Positions 33,095 through 44,141 of a DNA stretch of 64,000 bases are shown here, in pieces. The position numbers and the translations under genes were made by a program. Under the pieces are notes generated by a model, which was not told where the DNA came from, did no database searches, and was given only the letters and a program-made list of their open reading frames with translations. Position 1 is the first letter of the stretch; each line of letters starts with the position of its first letter. Origin of the DNA: Isoetes taiwanensis (taxonomy: Eukaryota > Streptophyta > Lycopodiopsida > Isoetales > Isoetaceae); NCBI GenBank assembly GCA_021234155.1, contig JAJEKV010000055.1, forward strand, positions 124,001 through 188,000, read 5' to 3'.

Positions 33095-33366
33095 CTTTGG
33101 TATAAATTTATACCGAGAAAACTCTTGCGGTATAAATTTATACCGCTTGGGTCCTCTTGCGGTATAAATTTATACCGCTTGGGTCCTCTTGCGGTATAAA
33201 TTTATACCGCTCGAGTCCTTTTGCTGTATAAATTTATACCGCTCGAGTTCTTTTGTTGTATAAATCTATACCGCTCAAGTCTTCTTGCGGTATAAATTTA
33301 TACCGTGCAAACTCTCTAGCATACTATGTCCATATATTACTATCTATTGAGGTATAAATTTATACC
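33095..33366. repeat. 32-bp array of a perfect TATA palindrome
   Basis: The palindrome GGTATAAATTTATACC, extended to GCGGTATAAATTTATACCGC in the best units, starts its unit at 33095, 33127, 33159, 33191, 33223, 33255 and 33287, exactly 32 bp apart. An eighth copy lies at 33351-33366. The 12-base linkers are variants of TTGGGTCCTCTT. Divergent units carry one or two changes in an arm. Single or paired copies occur at 27725, 30552 and 30582. The palindrome contains TATAAAT in both directions. Confidence 0.95.
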
Positions 33367-33874
33367 ATCTTGAAATTTATTTGGAAGAAACTAAGGACTA
33401 CAGAGAACAAATAAATTACAAAGTTTAAAAAAGTCCAGATTGGATACATACGTCGCCATCGCAAGATATCGTAAGTCTATAGCAAGTCTGGAGGAGCAAA
33501 TAAGAGCAAGTGTATAAAGCAAAGCGCAAGCATCTTCAACTTCAACTCGCGTGTGGTGAGGCATACTTTAAGGTGACAATATTTGCTTCATTGAGGCAAT
33601 ATCAAAATGTGTTGCATTTTTGCAATTTTGTTCATAATTTTGTAGTGAATTCATAAACTTTGAACTAAATATCGTTTTTGGGCACTCTTAGCTTGTTGTT
33701 TTTTTTTTTTCAATGTCTATTTTGTTTTGTCCTTAAAAATATTACTATTTCTCAAACCAAACTAGGAGGCCAAAAAATGGTACCAAACAATTTTGAATGA
33801 AAGCTGAGTTCAAATTCCCCTCCAAAAATGGTGCCTAAAATATTCAAATTGTCACACTTGTCACAAATATACCA
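33367..33874. other. Unassigned spacer
   Basis: This is AT-rich DNA between the palindrome array and the right inverted repeat. I see no open frame, motif or repeat worth naming. Confidence 0.5.
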
Positions 33875-33976
33875 AGAAAAGGGCATTTTTTAAGGGAATT
33901 TTAGGGAATCTTTCAAAGATTCCTTTTGAAGTGCGTTTGCAGCAAATAAGTGCGTTTCATTTTAAACTTTGTTGCC
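33875..33976 (-). repeat. Imperfect terminal inverted repeat, right arm
   Basis: This is the reverse-complement partner of 27217-27320. The minus strand reads GGCAACAAAGTTTAAAATG, then AAACGCACTTATTTG and further matches to GCCCTTTT. It contains an extra internal GCAAACGCACTTC segment. Confidence 0.5.
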
Positions 33977-33989
33977 ATGGAAAAAGGGC

Positions 33990-34400
33990 CTAAGATGTCA
34001 TTTGCATCTTTCGACCTCTCCAGACTTTCAATGAAACTAGAGTCCAACCCTTCATCGAAGCGGATTGTGGAGATTCTAAAATGCTGGGACCCAAAAGTAG
34101 TGGCTCATATGCAAGGTATGATAGGTTATACCCACAAACGTCTTTAATACTATTCTTCTCCTCGAATTTCATGATGTGTGGCTTTATTCTATCAAAGGAT
34201 TCCCATGCATCTAACTCAACATTTTTCTTTTCTAAATCAACTAACCTCTGCATGATCTTGGTCTTCTCCTCTTCGATTTCGTCTATCATCCGTTGCATCT
34301 CCTCACTTGTTCTCTCGACCCCTTGCACCCTGGTTTCCATGTTAGATATGACTGTCTTGTTACAATTGGCCATCTTCGCCAGTATGTTAAGTGTGTCCAT
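33990..34400 (-). CDS. Hypothetical coiled-coil protein fragment
   Basis: The 136-residue frame begins MDTLNILAKM and has a heptad-like helical stretch (METRVQGVERTSEEMQRMID, then EEEKTKIMQRLVDLEKKNVE) over roughly residues 21-65. A less charged tail follows. A stop immediately precedes the first Met. Just upstream on the same strand another frame reads SPQDLKDFLAQMNRQLEAKI, which is gag-like. It may be a remnant of a retroelement capsid region. I cannot assign a family, and it could be chance. Confidence 0.3.
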   Translation of the reverse strand: MDTLNILAKMANCNKTVISNMETRVQGVERTSEEMQRMIDEIEEEKTKIMQRLVDLEKKNVELDAWESFDRIKPHIMKFEEKNSIKDVCGYNLSYLAYEPLLLGPSILESPQSASMKGWTLVSLKVWRGRKMQMTS

Positions 34401-35086
34401 GCTTTAGATCTTGGCCTCCAGTTGCCTGTTCATCTGGGCTAAGAAATCTTTAAGGTCTTGCGGGCTTACGATTGCTTTTGCTGCATCGCCCTTCTTCTAT
34501 TGGCTGGCATTATATTGGTCTGCCATCGGACTTTGGATACAATTTCAGTGGGGGGTTTCTCAAGCGGCCTGGAAAAACTTTCTTTGGGCTATTACTGTGT
34601 TTCCATTGTATAATATATGTGGTCCCCCAATGGTACCTCATTTGAAAACAGAACCAGAATTTGAACAAAACATTATAGTAACTTTAATTGTAGAACAATT
34701 TCCTTGCTGAGGTTTTTAAGAAGAGTAATGCGCAAAAGATTGCCATGGTTCTCTTCTTATATAGAAGAGAACCATCATTCTTGTCTTCTCCTTCTTGCCT
34801 TAATTGCACTATTGTTCTGTTGCTCCTTTGCTCCACAACGTCTGCTTTATTCTTTATCCATTTATCTCGGTCCTAGGGTAGTCTGCATATTTCTATGGAT
34901 TTTCAGTGATCTTACTTGTTTTTTCTCGCACTCTCAGTCTGTGATTGGAGGAGATAGGTTTCTCTTTGTGTCGGATGTTATTTCTTTGCAAAGGACCTTT
35001 CCCTAGAATGCCATGGTTCTCTTCTTATATAGAAGAGAACCATCATTCTGGGGAAAAGGACGCCTGTTTTGGCGTCACGCCATTTT
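34401..35086. other. Unassigned DNA with a duplicated palindrome
   Basis: A 41-bp sequence occurs identically at 34741-34781 and 35009-35049. Each copy contains the perfect palindrome TTCTCTTCTTATATAGAAGAGAA, in pieces TTCTCTTC, TTATATA and GAAGAGAA. The 227 bases between are AT-rich with a hydrophobic chance frame. The copia element 2 target site begins just right of the second copy. Confidence 0.7.
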
Positions 35087-35091
35087 GAGCG

Positions 35092-35723
35092 TGTTAAAAT
35101 ATGAAGACCTGTGGAACTGTGGAAGAGAAAGGACAAGAACATCATGCAGAATAATTGCTCAGTTCATTATCAAGTGCTCACACAAGTGCAATTACAAGAC
35201 AAGAGCAGTTCTTCATAGCTAAGGTCTTAAAAAGGTTTAAAGGGCACCATGGTTGAGCTCGAATATGAAGGTTAATGGTTGCCTTTAAATGGGACTTATA
35301 TTTTAAGTTCTAAAGGTTAACTTATTATAAAAGGGATAAACATAAGTTGATCGAAATATTTGCAAGAGGTGATGGCCGAAAATAAGGAAGGAAAGTTGAC
35401 AGTCTATATACGTTAAGATCAGCTAAACCGATTCTGGATCGGCCGTTGCTGCACCCTGTAAATAACCCTGTAGATAATCATTATTCAGACGGTTGAAATG
35501 CAAGTCGGATCAGTTGTGGCAAATAAAGGAGAAATTGAGAGTGCATAAGTCCATGTTTACTGTTCATTTGGTTCAATAGTTCATTGCTACAGTAACTCGA
35601 GATTGGAAATAAGGTTTCACTTGAATATAATTATGATCTTATTTTCAATGGTTTTCTAAGTCTCAAATCATTAAAAACTTGTTGATCTAAGGCAATATTT
35701 CAAGGGTCTCAAGCTAACTAACA
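35092..35723 (+). repeat. 5' LTR of copia element 2
   Basis: 632 bp, TG...CA ends. It differs from the 3' LTR by small indels, for example an extra GCAGTTCTT near 35208 and the GGTTGAAATGCAAGTC segment near 35493. It carries the element promoter by family, but I could not single out a TATA box with confidence. Confidence 0.95.
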
Positions 35724-35725
35724 AT

Positions 35726-35738
35726 TGGTATCAGAGCC
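35726..35738 (+). promoter_or_regulatory. Primer-binding site, initiator Met tRNA (element 2)
   Basis: TGGTATCAGAGCC, two bases after the LTR, is the standard plant copia primer-binding site. Confidence 0.93.
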
Positions 35739-35744
35739 AGGTTA

Positions 35745-36743
35745 TTGCAGAACAAGGTTGTTGCAATGTCCAGTCGGTTTGGAGCAAGTTTGCTTGCCAC
35801 AGTAGAGGTATATCAGGGAGGTCCTGAATTCCAGATATGGAAGGACTCCATTAAGCATGTGTTGGAAGTTGAAGACCTGTGGGATCTTGTTGATCCTAAA
35901 GGAGGTGTTGAAAGCATGGGGATTGTCAGAAGTGCACAGATGAGGTCTGTATCTGAGATGTCTGTCAATGCTCGCACTAATAATGCAGGTGAAGGATCTG
36001 GAGAAACAAACACAAGAGAGACATCTGGTCTAGGAGCAGCAGGAAGATCAATGAATGCCAAATTAAAGGAAGCTCAAGGAATTATAACGTGCAAGGTGAG
36101 TCCAACAATCAGACTCAAACTTAGAAATAAATCTCCTAAGGAAATGTGGACTTTTCTTCTATTGCATTATGAGCAGAAAACATCTTCCCAAATATACCTT
36201 CTTGAAAATGAGTTGAGAGGCCTTAAACTTCAAGAAGATGGAGATGTATCTGAATTTTTCAATAAATTTGATAATATAATAGCAGATCTAGCAGGAGCAG
36301 GAGTACTTGTATAAGAAAGAAGTCAAGTGTTGCAAATATCTAGAGCAATCAGTGAAAATCAAAATCTAGCTTTATTTATTAGAAACATGAGCAAAAACAG
36401 GGAGGATGCTGAAAATGTTCTTAGGACAGAATTTGAGCAGAGGAAAATTGCACAAGAAGAAGGCCATGCAAGTGAGATTTTATATACAGCCAATAAAGCT
36501 AGACAAGCAAAGGGAAATTGTTTCCATTGTCATGAACCTAGCCATTTTAAAGGAGATTGCCCTAAGCTAAAGAATGAATTGATTTGTTATCATTGTGGAG
36601 GCAAAGGTCACATTGCATCTAATTGTGCAACACCAAAGGAATATGGTCAAGGCAGAGGCAAGGGAAAGGAGATTGGAGGTGGAAGAAATATAAACAGGGG
36701 AAGAGGAGGCAAAAGATCAGCTGGAGTACATATTGCTCGATAA
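35745..36743 (+). pseudogene. copia gag (element 2)
   Basis: Gag starts near MSSRFGASLLATVEVYQGG (35766) and runs through the capsid region (WTFLLLHYEQKTSSQIYLL). A single in-frame TAA at 36312-36314 interrupts it. The same frame continues to two CCHC knuckles, CFHCHEPSHFKGDC and CYHCGGKGHIASNC, and an RGRG-rich tail before a second in-frame TAA at 36741-36743. In its intact form it would form the particle that packages element RNA. Confidence 0.9.
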
Positions 36744-37439
36744 CATAATGATGAAGAAAAATCAGAGGTTGAAGATGAAAATGAGGTAAAACTTGCATTA
36801 TCTATTATGGATAAGGAAATAGAGTCTAACAAAAACCCTGATGCTCTTGTAGTTGATAGTGGAGCTGAAAGATCAGTAGTGCAATCATCTACACTGCTCA
36901 AGAATGTTTCCAAAGCAAGTTCAAAGAATATTCAAGTTGGAAGTGGAGATTTATTGCAAATAGAAGGAAAAGGCCTGCTGCAGTTGCTGGATTTAGAAGG
37001 GAAGATAGTAGACATTGAGAATGTTTTGTGTGTACCTTGCATAGTCAAGAATTTAATTTCTATAAGTCAGCTTGTTGACTTAGGATATAGAGTCAACTTT
37101 GACTCAAAAGGATGTAGAATTTATCTTGACAATGAATTGAAGTTTTTTGCAAGAAGATGTGGCAACTTGTTTCAAATGGAAAATCATTGCTATAATAGTG
37201 TGAATTCTGTTGGTATGTCTGAAACTGAATTATGGCACAATAGGCTTGGACATACAAACCGCAATAATCTCAAAGTATTGGCAAAGCAAGGATGGATTGA
37301 TTGTAAAAACTTGCAAACAGAAAAATTCATGTGTGAAGGATGTATGTTGGGAAAACTAAATAGGCTACCTTTCAAGAAGACTAAAAGCAGAGAAGTCAAG
37401 CTTTGGAATTGGTCCACACGGATTTGTGTGGTCCTCTAA
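36744..37439 (+). pseudogene. copia protease and pre-integrase region (element 2)
   Basis: This is in the same frame as gag. It contains the active-site motif LVVDSGAERSVV, then VPCIVKNLISISQLVDLGY. The complete HHCC finger follows: H in LWHNRLGHTNRNN, cysteines in MCEGCMLGKLNRLPF. The frame is lost just past KTKSREVK, where integrase continues in another frame (37403 onward). Confidence 0.9.
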
Positions 37440-38134
37440 ATGTGAAGGGGAGATCTAACAAGAGATACTTTATCACATTCATAGATGATTATAGTAGGAT
37501 GTGTAGATGTAATTGTCTTGAAAGAAAATCTCAGGCTTTGATTGCTTTCAAACATTATGTATCAGAGGTTGAGAGAGAAACAAGCCTAAAAGTGAAGTGT
37601 ATAAGGTCAGATCGAGGAGGGGAATATTTGTCTACCAAATTCAAACTTTTTTGCATTGCTAACGGGATCAAAAGGCAACTTACATGCAGGTACAGTCCTC
37701 AGCAGAATGGAGTAGCAGAGAGGAAGAATAGAACCATAATGGATGCAGTAAGAGCTATGATTAAACACAGTGGCTTGCCAAACTATCTCTGGGAGGAAGC
37801 ACTCAAAACAACTATTCTAATACAAAACAAATTACCATCTGCTGCTTTAAAAGGTAATGTGCCTCAACTTCTCTGGTCAAATTCAAAAGGAAAAATAGAT
37901 TTTAGTTGGCTCAGGGCCTATGGGTGCTTAGCATACTCACATATTCCATCAGAGTTAAGAAAGAAATTGGATAGCAAATCTGAAATAGGATACCTTGTAG
38001 GGTATGATAGTGAATCAAAGGGGTACAGACTTTTTGTACCAAGCACAAAGCAGATTATCATTAGTAGCGATGTAATTTTTGGTGAGGAGACTCTTTACAA
38101 GGATAGACTAAAAAAAAAAAAGAAGAAGATGTGA
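37403..38134 (+). pseudogene. copia integrase core (element 2)
   Basis: It begins MELVHTDLCGPLNVKG. The D,D-E triad is visible in TFIDDYSR, IRSDRGGEYL and PQQNGVAERKNRTIM. The YGCLAYSHIP and YLVGYDSESKGYRLF blocks follow. The frame ends in an A-rich run (lysine codons) at 38110-38132. A slip there probably separates it from the linker that leads to RT. Confidence 0.92.
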
Positions 38135-38344
38135 ATGTGTCACAGGGTACCAAAAAGGTAACATTTGATGTAGATCTCGATTCCAATGATGTGGCAGTGA
38201 TGAGCAGGTCACAGATGATGACAGCATGAGACAAGAAAATACAGCAAATCAAGAGTCATTCACTGAATATGAGAAAGAGGACAGTGTGCCAAGTGAGCAA
38301 GTCACCAAAAGAAGAAAGACCCAAACAGAAAAATTAATTGAGGA

Positions 38345-40715
38345 GGCCAGAATAGAATAGAATAGAATAGAATAGAATAGAATAGAATAGAATAGAATAG
38401 AATAGAATAGAATAGAATAGAATAGAATACATTAATGTCGCTTGTGCCGCGAGGCCCCTGGACTTGTGTAGCATGGGCGAGCTCCCTGAAAGGGCGCTAC
38501 TAGCACATCACGCTGTTATGATGTAGCCTTTTCTGAAGGCTGACTTTTTTCTATTATTACCAGCATCCCACTTTACTTTGGCTTCGTGGCCGTGCAGTGA
38601 TGCTTCGCTATCAACAACTTTGAGCTGTACACATTGTGGATTCCACTGTCCCACCTTTAGTAGTGGGTCAGATTATGAACCCTAAGTTTTTGGCGCACCA
38701 GAACTCGAATGTGGAAATAGAACACCAGCCGGTGGGTTGTACCCGCTCTATCCTGGTGGTCGGTCGGAGGCCCCTCACTGACCCGACACTTAGTCCCTTT
38801 CCTTTTTTACAATTGTTCTGCATAGTCTTGGTGCCCAATAGTGGTGTCCAGCGGCAACAGAGTCGCACTGGCCTGGACTACATTAGTGACGCCGATTACT
38901 ATCAGGATTAAAAAACCCCGCCCCGAAGGGTTTTCGAGGAAAAACCTTAATAGTAATGGGCTCACTGATGCACGTGATATTATCGAGATCCGTTTTTCCG
39001 TCATTCGGATTTTGGATTTTTCCCACGCCATTATTGTTAGGCTGCAAAAACTCTAAACTAAACTGATTAGTACTGATTAGAGCTCCAATCTGGAGCTATG
39101 AATATGTAGTAATTACTATCAACATAACATCACGTGTCCAAAGGTCCGTGTTTATAAACCATCTTGAAATATTTTAACTACACTATGTTAACACAATCCC
39201 CAACTTATGTAGTCACTGCCTAATAGTCCAGATTTATATTAGTGTAAAGCGTCTAAAGAAACTTCCTAATTTCATACATAGCATGCATATACTATGTTGA
39301 TAGAACTGATGCATTGTGCAAAGAAACCGGCCCAATTTCATAGCTTACATGACCAATCTATATTTATACCTAATGATGATAAAAGAAATAAAAGATCAAT
39401 CATCCAGATTGTGCAGATAGTGGTATCACCCTTCCCTTGTTTTGTGTGTTACTAGCTATTCAATTCAAATGAAAAAACCTGATTAGATGAAAGTCCTCAT
39501 CTTCGAGTTTTTTGAAGGCCTGCAGCATAATTGATTGTGCTATTCCCTGTTCCACTTTGTTGGACATTCTGCAGTTGGCAAAACTTCTTGTAGAGTCCCA
39601 AACATGGTTTTTGATTATTCTATAGATGTCTTCACATAATCTGCAACACATCCTCAAGCACTTGATGTAAGAGCACTTGTAAGCTATTATTTATTAAAGT
39701 CTTTAGGCTCTCCTTCAGTCATTTTGGTGATCCAGGAACCAGTTGGAGGGTCGTGCCCTCGCTATCCTGGCCTACGGCGGGGGTTAGACCCCTCAGTCCG
39801 TAGCATATCCCAGTCTCCTTTTTGACTACAAATACCACACTTATATACATATGCATTGTGTCTTTTCATGCTGTCTTTTCATGCTGGCTGTTATTCTATG
39901 GCGGGAGTTTATAGTGGTCCGATTACCAGTTGGTGGGTCCAGCCCTCGCTATCCTGGTGTGTACCGGCAGAGGGCTGAGCCTCTCGTCCGTAACTTATTC
40001 CGTCCACCTTTTACTCAAATGCATTTGCCTTGCCTATGCAGCCCCTAGCCTCTGCTGTATTCCCTAATTTGTGTCTGAATATAAACTAGAAATATTTGAT
40101 CTCTCTTATAAACTTAAGAGCTAAAGAAATCTCAAAGCCAGAGAAAAGTAGAGAGCAAATTAGAGTAACTAACATGCCAGAAAATGTCTTTACTAAATGC
40201 AATGTCTTGAAATCAAAATATATGCTACCCCAAGCTAACAGAATTGGTCATTGCCTTGATTCAAAATGAAACAGAAAACTTATCTGAAAGCCGTTCGTTC
40301 GTTCGTGTGCAAAGTTTCAGAGGCCGAAGTTTCAGAGCTGAACCGTCTTTCCCAACATGCCAATCTCTGAAAAGCTTAAACACCATTGGATGGAGTGCTC
40401 AAAGAGCTTTCCAACAAGCCCAAACTCACCCAAAACTGCCACCAGATCCAGAAGTTATGGCCAAAAGAAAACTGCAGCCAAACCCTAGCGCCGCCAAAAG
40501 AGGGCCGGGACTGTCAGGTGGATTCCGTCGACTAAAACAGAGGAAACACCATACAAATCATACACCGACGGAAAGCTCGTTCGATAAGCTTTCCAACGAG
40601 CCCAAGAACACCTGAATCTGACACCGGAATCCCGAGTTATGAGCAAAAGAGCAGGGCTGAAACCCTAAGCGCCCTCCATTAGCGCCCTCCATTTTCTACT
40701 TCACAAGAATGAATA
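38345..40715. mobile_element. Unidentified 2.4-kb insertion within copia element 2
   Basis: Integrase linker sequence stops near 38345 (QTEKLIEEARIE) and RT sequence resumes near 40720. The insert starts with (AATAG)n, which on the other strand could be a pentanucleotide tail of a minus-strand retroposon. I find no coding domain. It contains three copies of a ~75-bp degenerate repeat (38721-38800, 39737-39812, 39925-40003) with CCAG(C/T)YGG.GGGT, CTATCCTGG and CCTCWC...CCGTA. AGAATAGA / AGAATGAATAGA at the two edges may be a target duplication, but this is weak. Confidence 0.55.
38351..38430 (+). repeat. (AATAG)n microsatellite
   Basis: There are sixteen pentanucleotide units, the last one AATAC, at the left edge of the insertion in copia element 2. 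Confidence 0.97.
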
Positions 40716-40760
40716 GACAGCAATGAATATGGAAGAACTGAAGCTGGAAAAAGCAAAAGA

Positions 40761-41648
40761 TTGGAACATTTATGTCATGTAAATGATCAGATCTTGGCAA
40801 TAATGGAAGATGTGGAAACCTCTCAGAGATTTGAAGATGCTCTAGTGTGTGGAGACAAAGACAAATGGGTAGCTGCAATGAAAGAGCTGGAATACTTCAA
40901 ACAAACTCAGACCTATGATATAGTGGATTATCCTGCTAATCATAATGTAATTGGAAGCAAATGGCTGTTTAAGGTAAAAGTCAATGCAGATGGAAGTAAA
41001 AAATTCAAGGCAAGACTTGTAGCACAAGGGTTTACACAAAAAGAGGGCATTGACTATGATGAGACATATTCTCCCATTGTGAAGCTTACCAGCTTAAGGA
41101 TTTTGGTGAGTTTATCTAATGCTTTAAACTTGGAATTACATCACATGGATGTGAAAGCTGCCTTCTTGAATGCTAAACTAGAAGAAGACATATTTATGAG
41201 GCAAGCTCCAGGATTTGAAGTTGGAAACAATAAGGTCTGGAAATTGAACAGGGCAGTTTATGGGCTGAAACAGTCACGAAGAGAATGGTATCTCTGTATT
41301 GATAATTTTTTAAGGGAGCAAGCGTTTGAAAAATTCAAAAATTATGGAAACATGTACAAATTTCAGTTTGCCAATGCTTATTGCATAATAGCTTTATATA
41401 TCGATGATTGCATCATGGCTGCCAGTAGTATTGATTGCTTGAATCATTGTAAAAATTTGCTAAAGCATAGATATCAAATGTCAGACTTGGGAGAACTTAA
41501 ACAATTCTTGAGAATTGAAGTTGAAAGGGATAGGCAAAAGAAGGAATTGAAGCTGAAGCAAAGTAGGCATATTGATAATATGCTCAAAAGGTTTAACCTA
41601 TATGAAGCAAACATTGCAAAAACCCTGTTGTGCCAGGGCATCAATTGA
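40761..41648 (+). pseudogene. copia reverse transcriptase (element 2)
   Basis: The RT core is recognisable from WVAAMKELEYFKQTQTYDIV through SKWLFKVKVNADGS, FKARLVAQGFTQKEGIDYDE, HHMDVKAAFLNAKLEEDIFM and YGLKQSRREWY to LYIDDCIM. That last motif reads YIDD, where YVDD is usual. The palm aspartates are present. The frame shifts near 41630, where RNase H begins in another frame. The true N-terminus was separated from integrase by the 2.4-kb insertion. Confidence 0.93.
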
Positions 41649-42376
41649 CTGCTGAGGTTGCATTATCAGAATATGAGAAAGGAGAAATGGAAAAAGTCCC
41701 TTATAGATCACTGGTTGGTTGTCTTCTGTACCTTGCAAATAATACCAGACCAGATATTGCCTACATTGTGAATATTCTAAGTAGGAGGAATCATAATCCT
41801 AGCCAAATTCATTGGTTAGCATCCAAGAGGGTCTTAAAATATCTCAAAGGAACAAAACATCATGGTATTATGTTTAACTCTGAAGATCTAACTTTACATG
41901 CATACAGTGATGCAGACTGGGGAGGTGATCTAAGTGCAAGAAGATCTACTTCAGGGTTTGCAATTTATTTTGGAGGAGGAGTTATCAGCTGGAAATGCAA
42001 AAAGCAAAATGCCGTAGCCATGTCATCTGCAGAGGCTGAATATGCTGCAGCATCTTTCGTGGCTAAAGAAGTAATTTGGCTTAGGAGATTGCTTGAAGAA
42101 ATGATGTGTACTCAAATTAAGCCAACAATAATTCTGACTGACAGCCAAAGTTGCATAGCCATTATTAAAAATCCAGTACAGCACGAGAGAACCAAGCATA
42201 TTGAGCTGAATATGCATTTCATCAGAGATTTGGTAGCTAAGGAATATATTGAAATGAACATAAACACCAATGATCAGGTTGCAGACATTTTTACAAAAGC
42301 TTTGGTTGAAAGGAAGTTCACATATTTCAGAGACAGTTTGAATGTGCAGGAATATATGATGAAGGAGGCATGTTAA
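41630..42376 (+). pseudogene. copia RNase H (element 2)
   Basis: It contains YRSLVGCLLYLANNTRPDIA, then the RNase H catalytic residues in AYSDADWGGDL, SSAEAEYAAA and LTDSQSCIAII, and the HIELNMHFIRD block. It ends just inside the 3' LTR. Apart from the upstream frameshift the domain is complete. A purine run GATGAAGGAGG directly before the LTR is a likely polypurine tract. Confidence 0.93.
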
Positions 42377-43009
42377 AATATGATCATGAGTCATCAAATA
42401 TTCCTGAAACCTGTGAGACTGTTAAAGAGAAAGGACAAGAACATCATGCAGAATAATTGCTCAGTTCATTATCAAGTGCTCACACAAGTGCAATTACAAG
42501 ACAAGGATCATAGCTAAGGTCTTAAAAAGGTTTAAAGGGCACCATGGTTGAGCTCGAATATGAAGGTTAATGGTTGCGTTTAAATGGGACTTATATTTTA
42601 AAGCCCTAAAGGTTAACTTATTATAAAAGGGATAAACATAAGTTGATCGAAATATTTGCAAGAGGTGATGGCCGAAAATAAGGAAGGAAAGTTGACAGTC
42701 TATATACGTTAAGATCAAGCTAAACCGGCTCCGAATCGCCGTTGCTGCACCCTGTAAATAACCCTGTAGATAATCATTATTCAGACGGATCAGTTGTAAA
42801 GGAGGCAAATAAAGGAGAAATTGAGAGTGCATAAGTCCATGTTTACTGTTCATTTGGTTCAATAGTTCATTGCTACAGTAACTCGAGATTGGAAATAAGG
42901 TTTCACTTGAATATAATTATGATCTTATTTTCAATGGTTTTCTAAGTCTCAAATCATTAAGAAGTTGTTGATCTAAGGCAATATTTCAAGGGTCTCAAGC
43001 TAACTAACA
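42371..43009 (+). repeat. 3' LTR of copia element 2
   Basis: 639 bp, starting TGTTAAAATATGATC and ending CTAACTAACA. It is followed by the target duplication GAGCG. Confidence 0.95.
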
Positions 43010-43014
43010 GAGCG

Positions 43015-44141
43015 TCAGATCTATCTATAGCCTGAGCCTTCTATGGCGCAGGCTTTCTTTGGCTCTGTCTACTATATATCCATATTGCCTGCTAGCATTC
43101 CTCATCGGCATTTCCTCCGAGTTGAATTCTGTTGGTTCTAAAGTTTCCCTCCCTCCCTCCTCTGAGTCTAGTCACTTGGTGTCGGCTCGTCTTAACATCT
43201 GTTGATTTCTTCTCGTTCCACCTAGTGAGGGTTGTCCATATAGTATTCCGCTTGAAATCTTATAGTATTTTGCGAATCTTGTTATACAGTATAGCAAACT
43301 TTGTACTTGCATACCCCACAAATGAGGAACTTTACGTACGGTGTAGATTAAGGAATAAGGGGTGAATATGCCTATCCAACAGCTCTCACTGCCCTATGTC
43401 ACCCCCCGTGACCCAAACCAAAGGGGGTTTAAGGGGGATTTTAATTTAAATGTGTTGGACCCAATGGTTGTGTTAATTAATGTCAATGGTAGTTATATGT
43501 TGGTTGTTAATGTCAATGGTTGTTATGTGTTGGTTGTTATGTGTTGGGGGATTTAATTTTTATATGTTGGATGCTAATGGTTTGTGTTCCAAAAAATTTT
43601 TTTGGCCCCGTCGGGGCCTTAGGAACGTCAAACCTCCCCCCTCTTTCCCGGTGTGACAAAAATTTTAGAATTCAAACCAGAAAAAAACTAGAATTCATTT
43701 GAGGCTTTCATCATCTGTAGCTTTTGAATTTGATCACAATAAAACAAATAGAACATAAGTAAAAGTTACCATAAAGATAGAGCAGATTGATCCCATTATT
43801 CTGAAAGTCATAAAGTTTGCAACACCCATACACAAACATTTTTCAACTGGAATTTAACAGCAGCCTTTGGCCTCCATGGATTCTTGTGGTGAGAAACCAA
43901 AGTGGGAAACTTTTCTGCTTGTTAGCACAAGGATCTAGAAGTCTTGGAATTTGCTTAATAACTGTCTCAAAATCTAAAAATGCATGGTAATTTTTTGCAA
44001 GCTTCATTCGGAATGAACATAAAACAATATCCAATAGCGCAATCCTGTATTAATCTGCTGGTAGGATGTGAAAGCCTACCAAACCCGGCCGAAAAATTGC
44101 TGTTTTAGCGTAGATAACTTAACTAAACATATCCATATCAT
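43015..44141. other. Unassigned DNA, part low-complexity
   Basis: No gene is recognised. A stretch at 43440-43590 repeats TTATGTGTTGGTTG/AATGTCAATGGT-type words. The rest has only short frames. Confidence 0.5.

Larger units (their letters stand above)
35087..43014 (+). mobile_element. Ty1/copia LTR retrotransposon, complete but decayed (element 2)
   Basis: LTRs run 35092-35723 and 42371-43009, both beginning TGTTAAAATATGA-like and ending CTAACTAACA. The 5-bp target duplication GAGCG lies at 35087-35091 and 43010-43014. Gene order is gag, protease, integrase, RT, RNase H. There are in-frame stops in gag (36312 and 36741), frameshifts near 37400 and 41630, and a 2.4-kb insertion at about 38345-40715. 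The LTRs differ by several indels, so the insertion is not recent. Confidence 0.97.

Noticed and set aside
33095-33366. CRISPR-like array (regular 32-bp spacing)
   Set aside because: The 'repeat' is a palindrome and the 12-base linkers are near-identical rather than diverse spacers. The context is plant nuclear DNA with no cas genes.
34411-35006. Two hydrophobic plus-strand ORFs as membrane proteins
   Set aside because: They cover AT-rich DNA containing a palindromic duplication, have no family features, and their starts and ends follow repeat edges.
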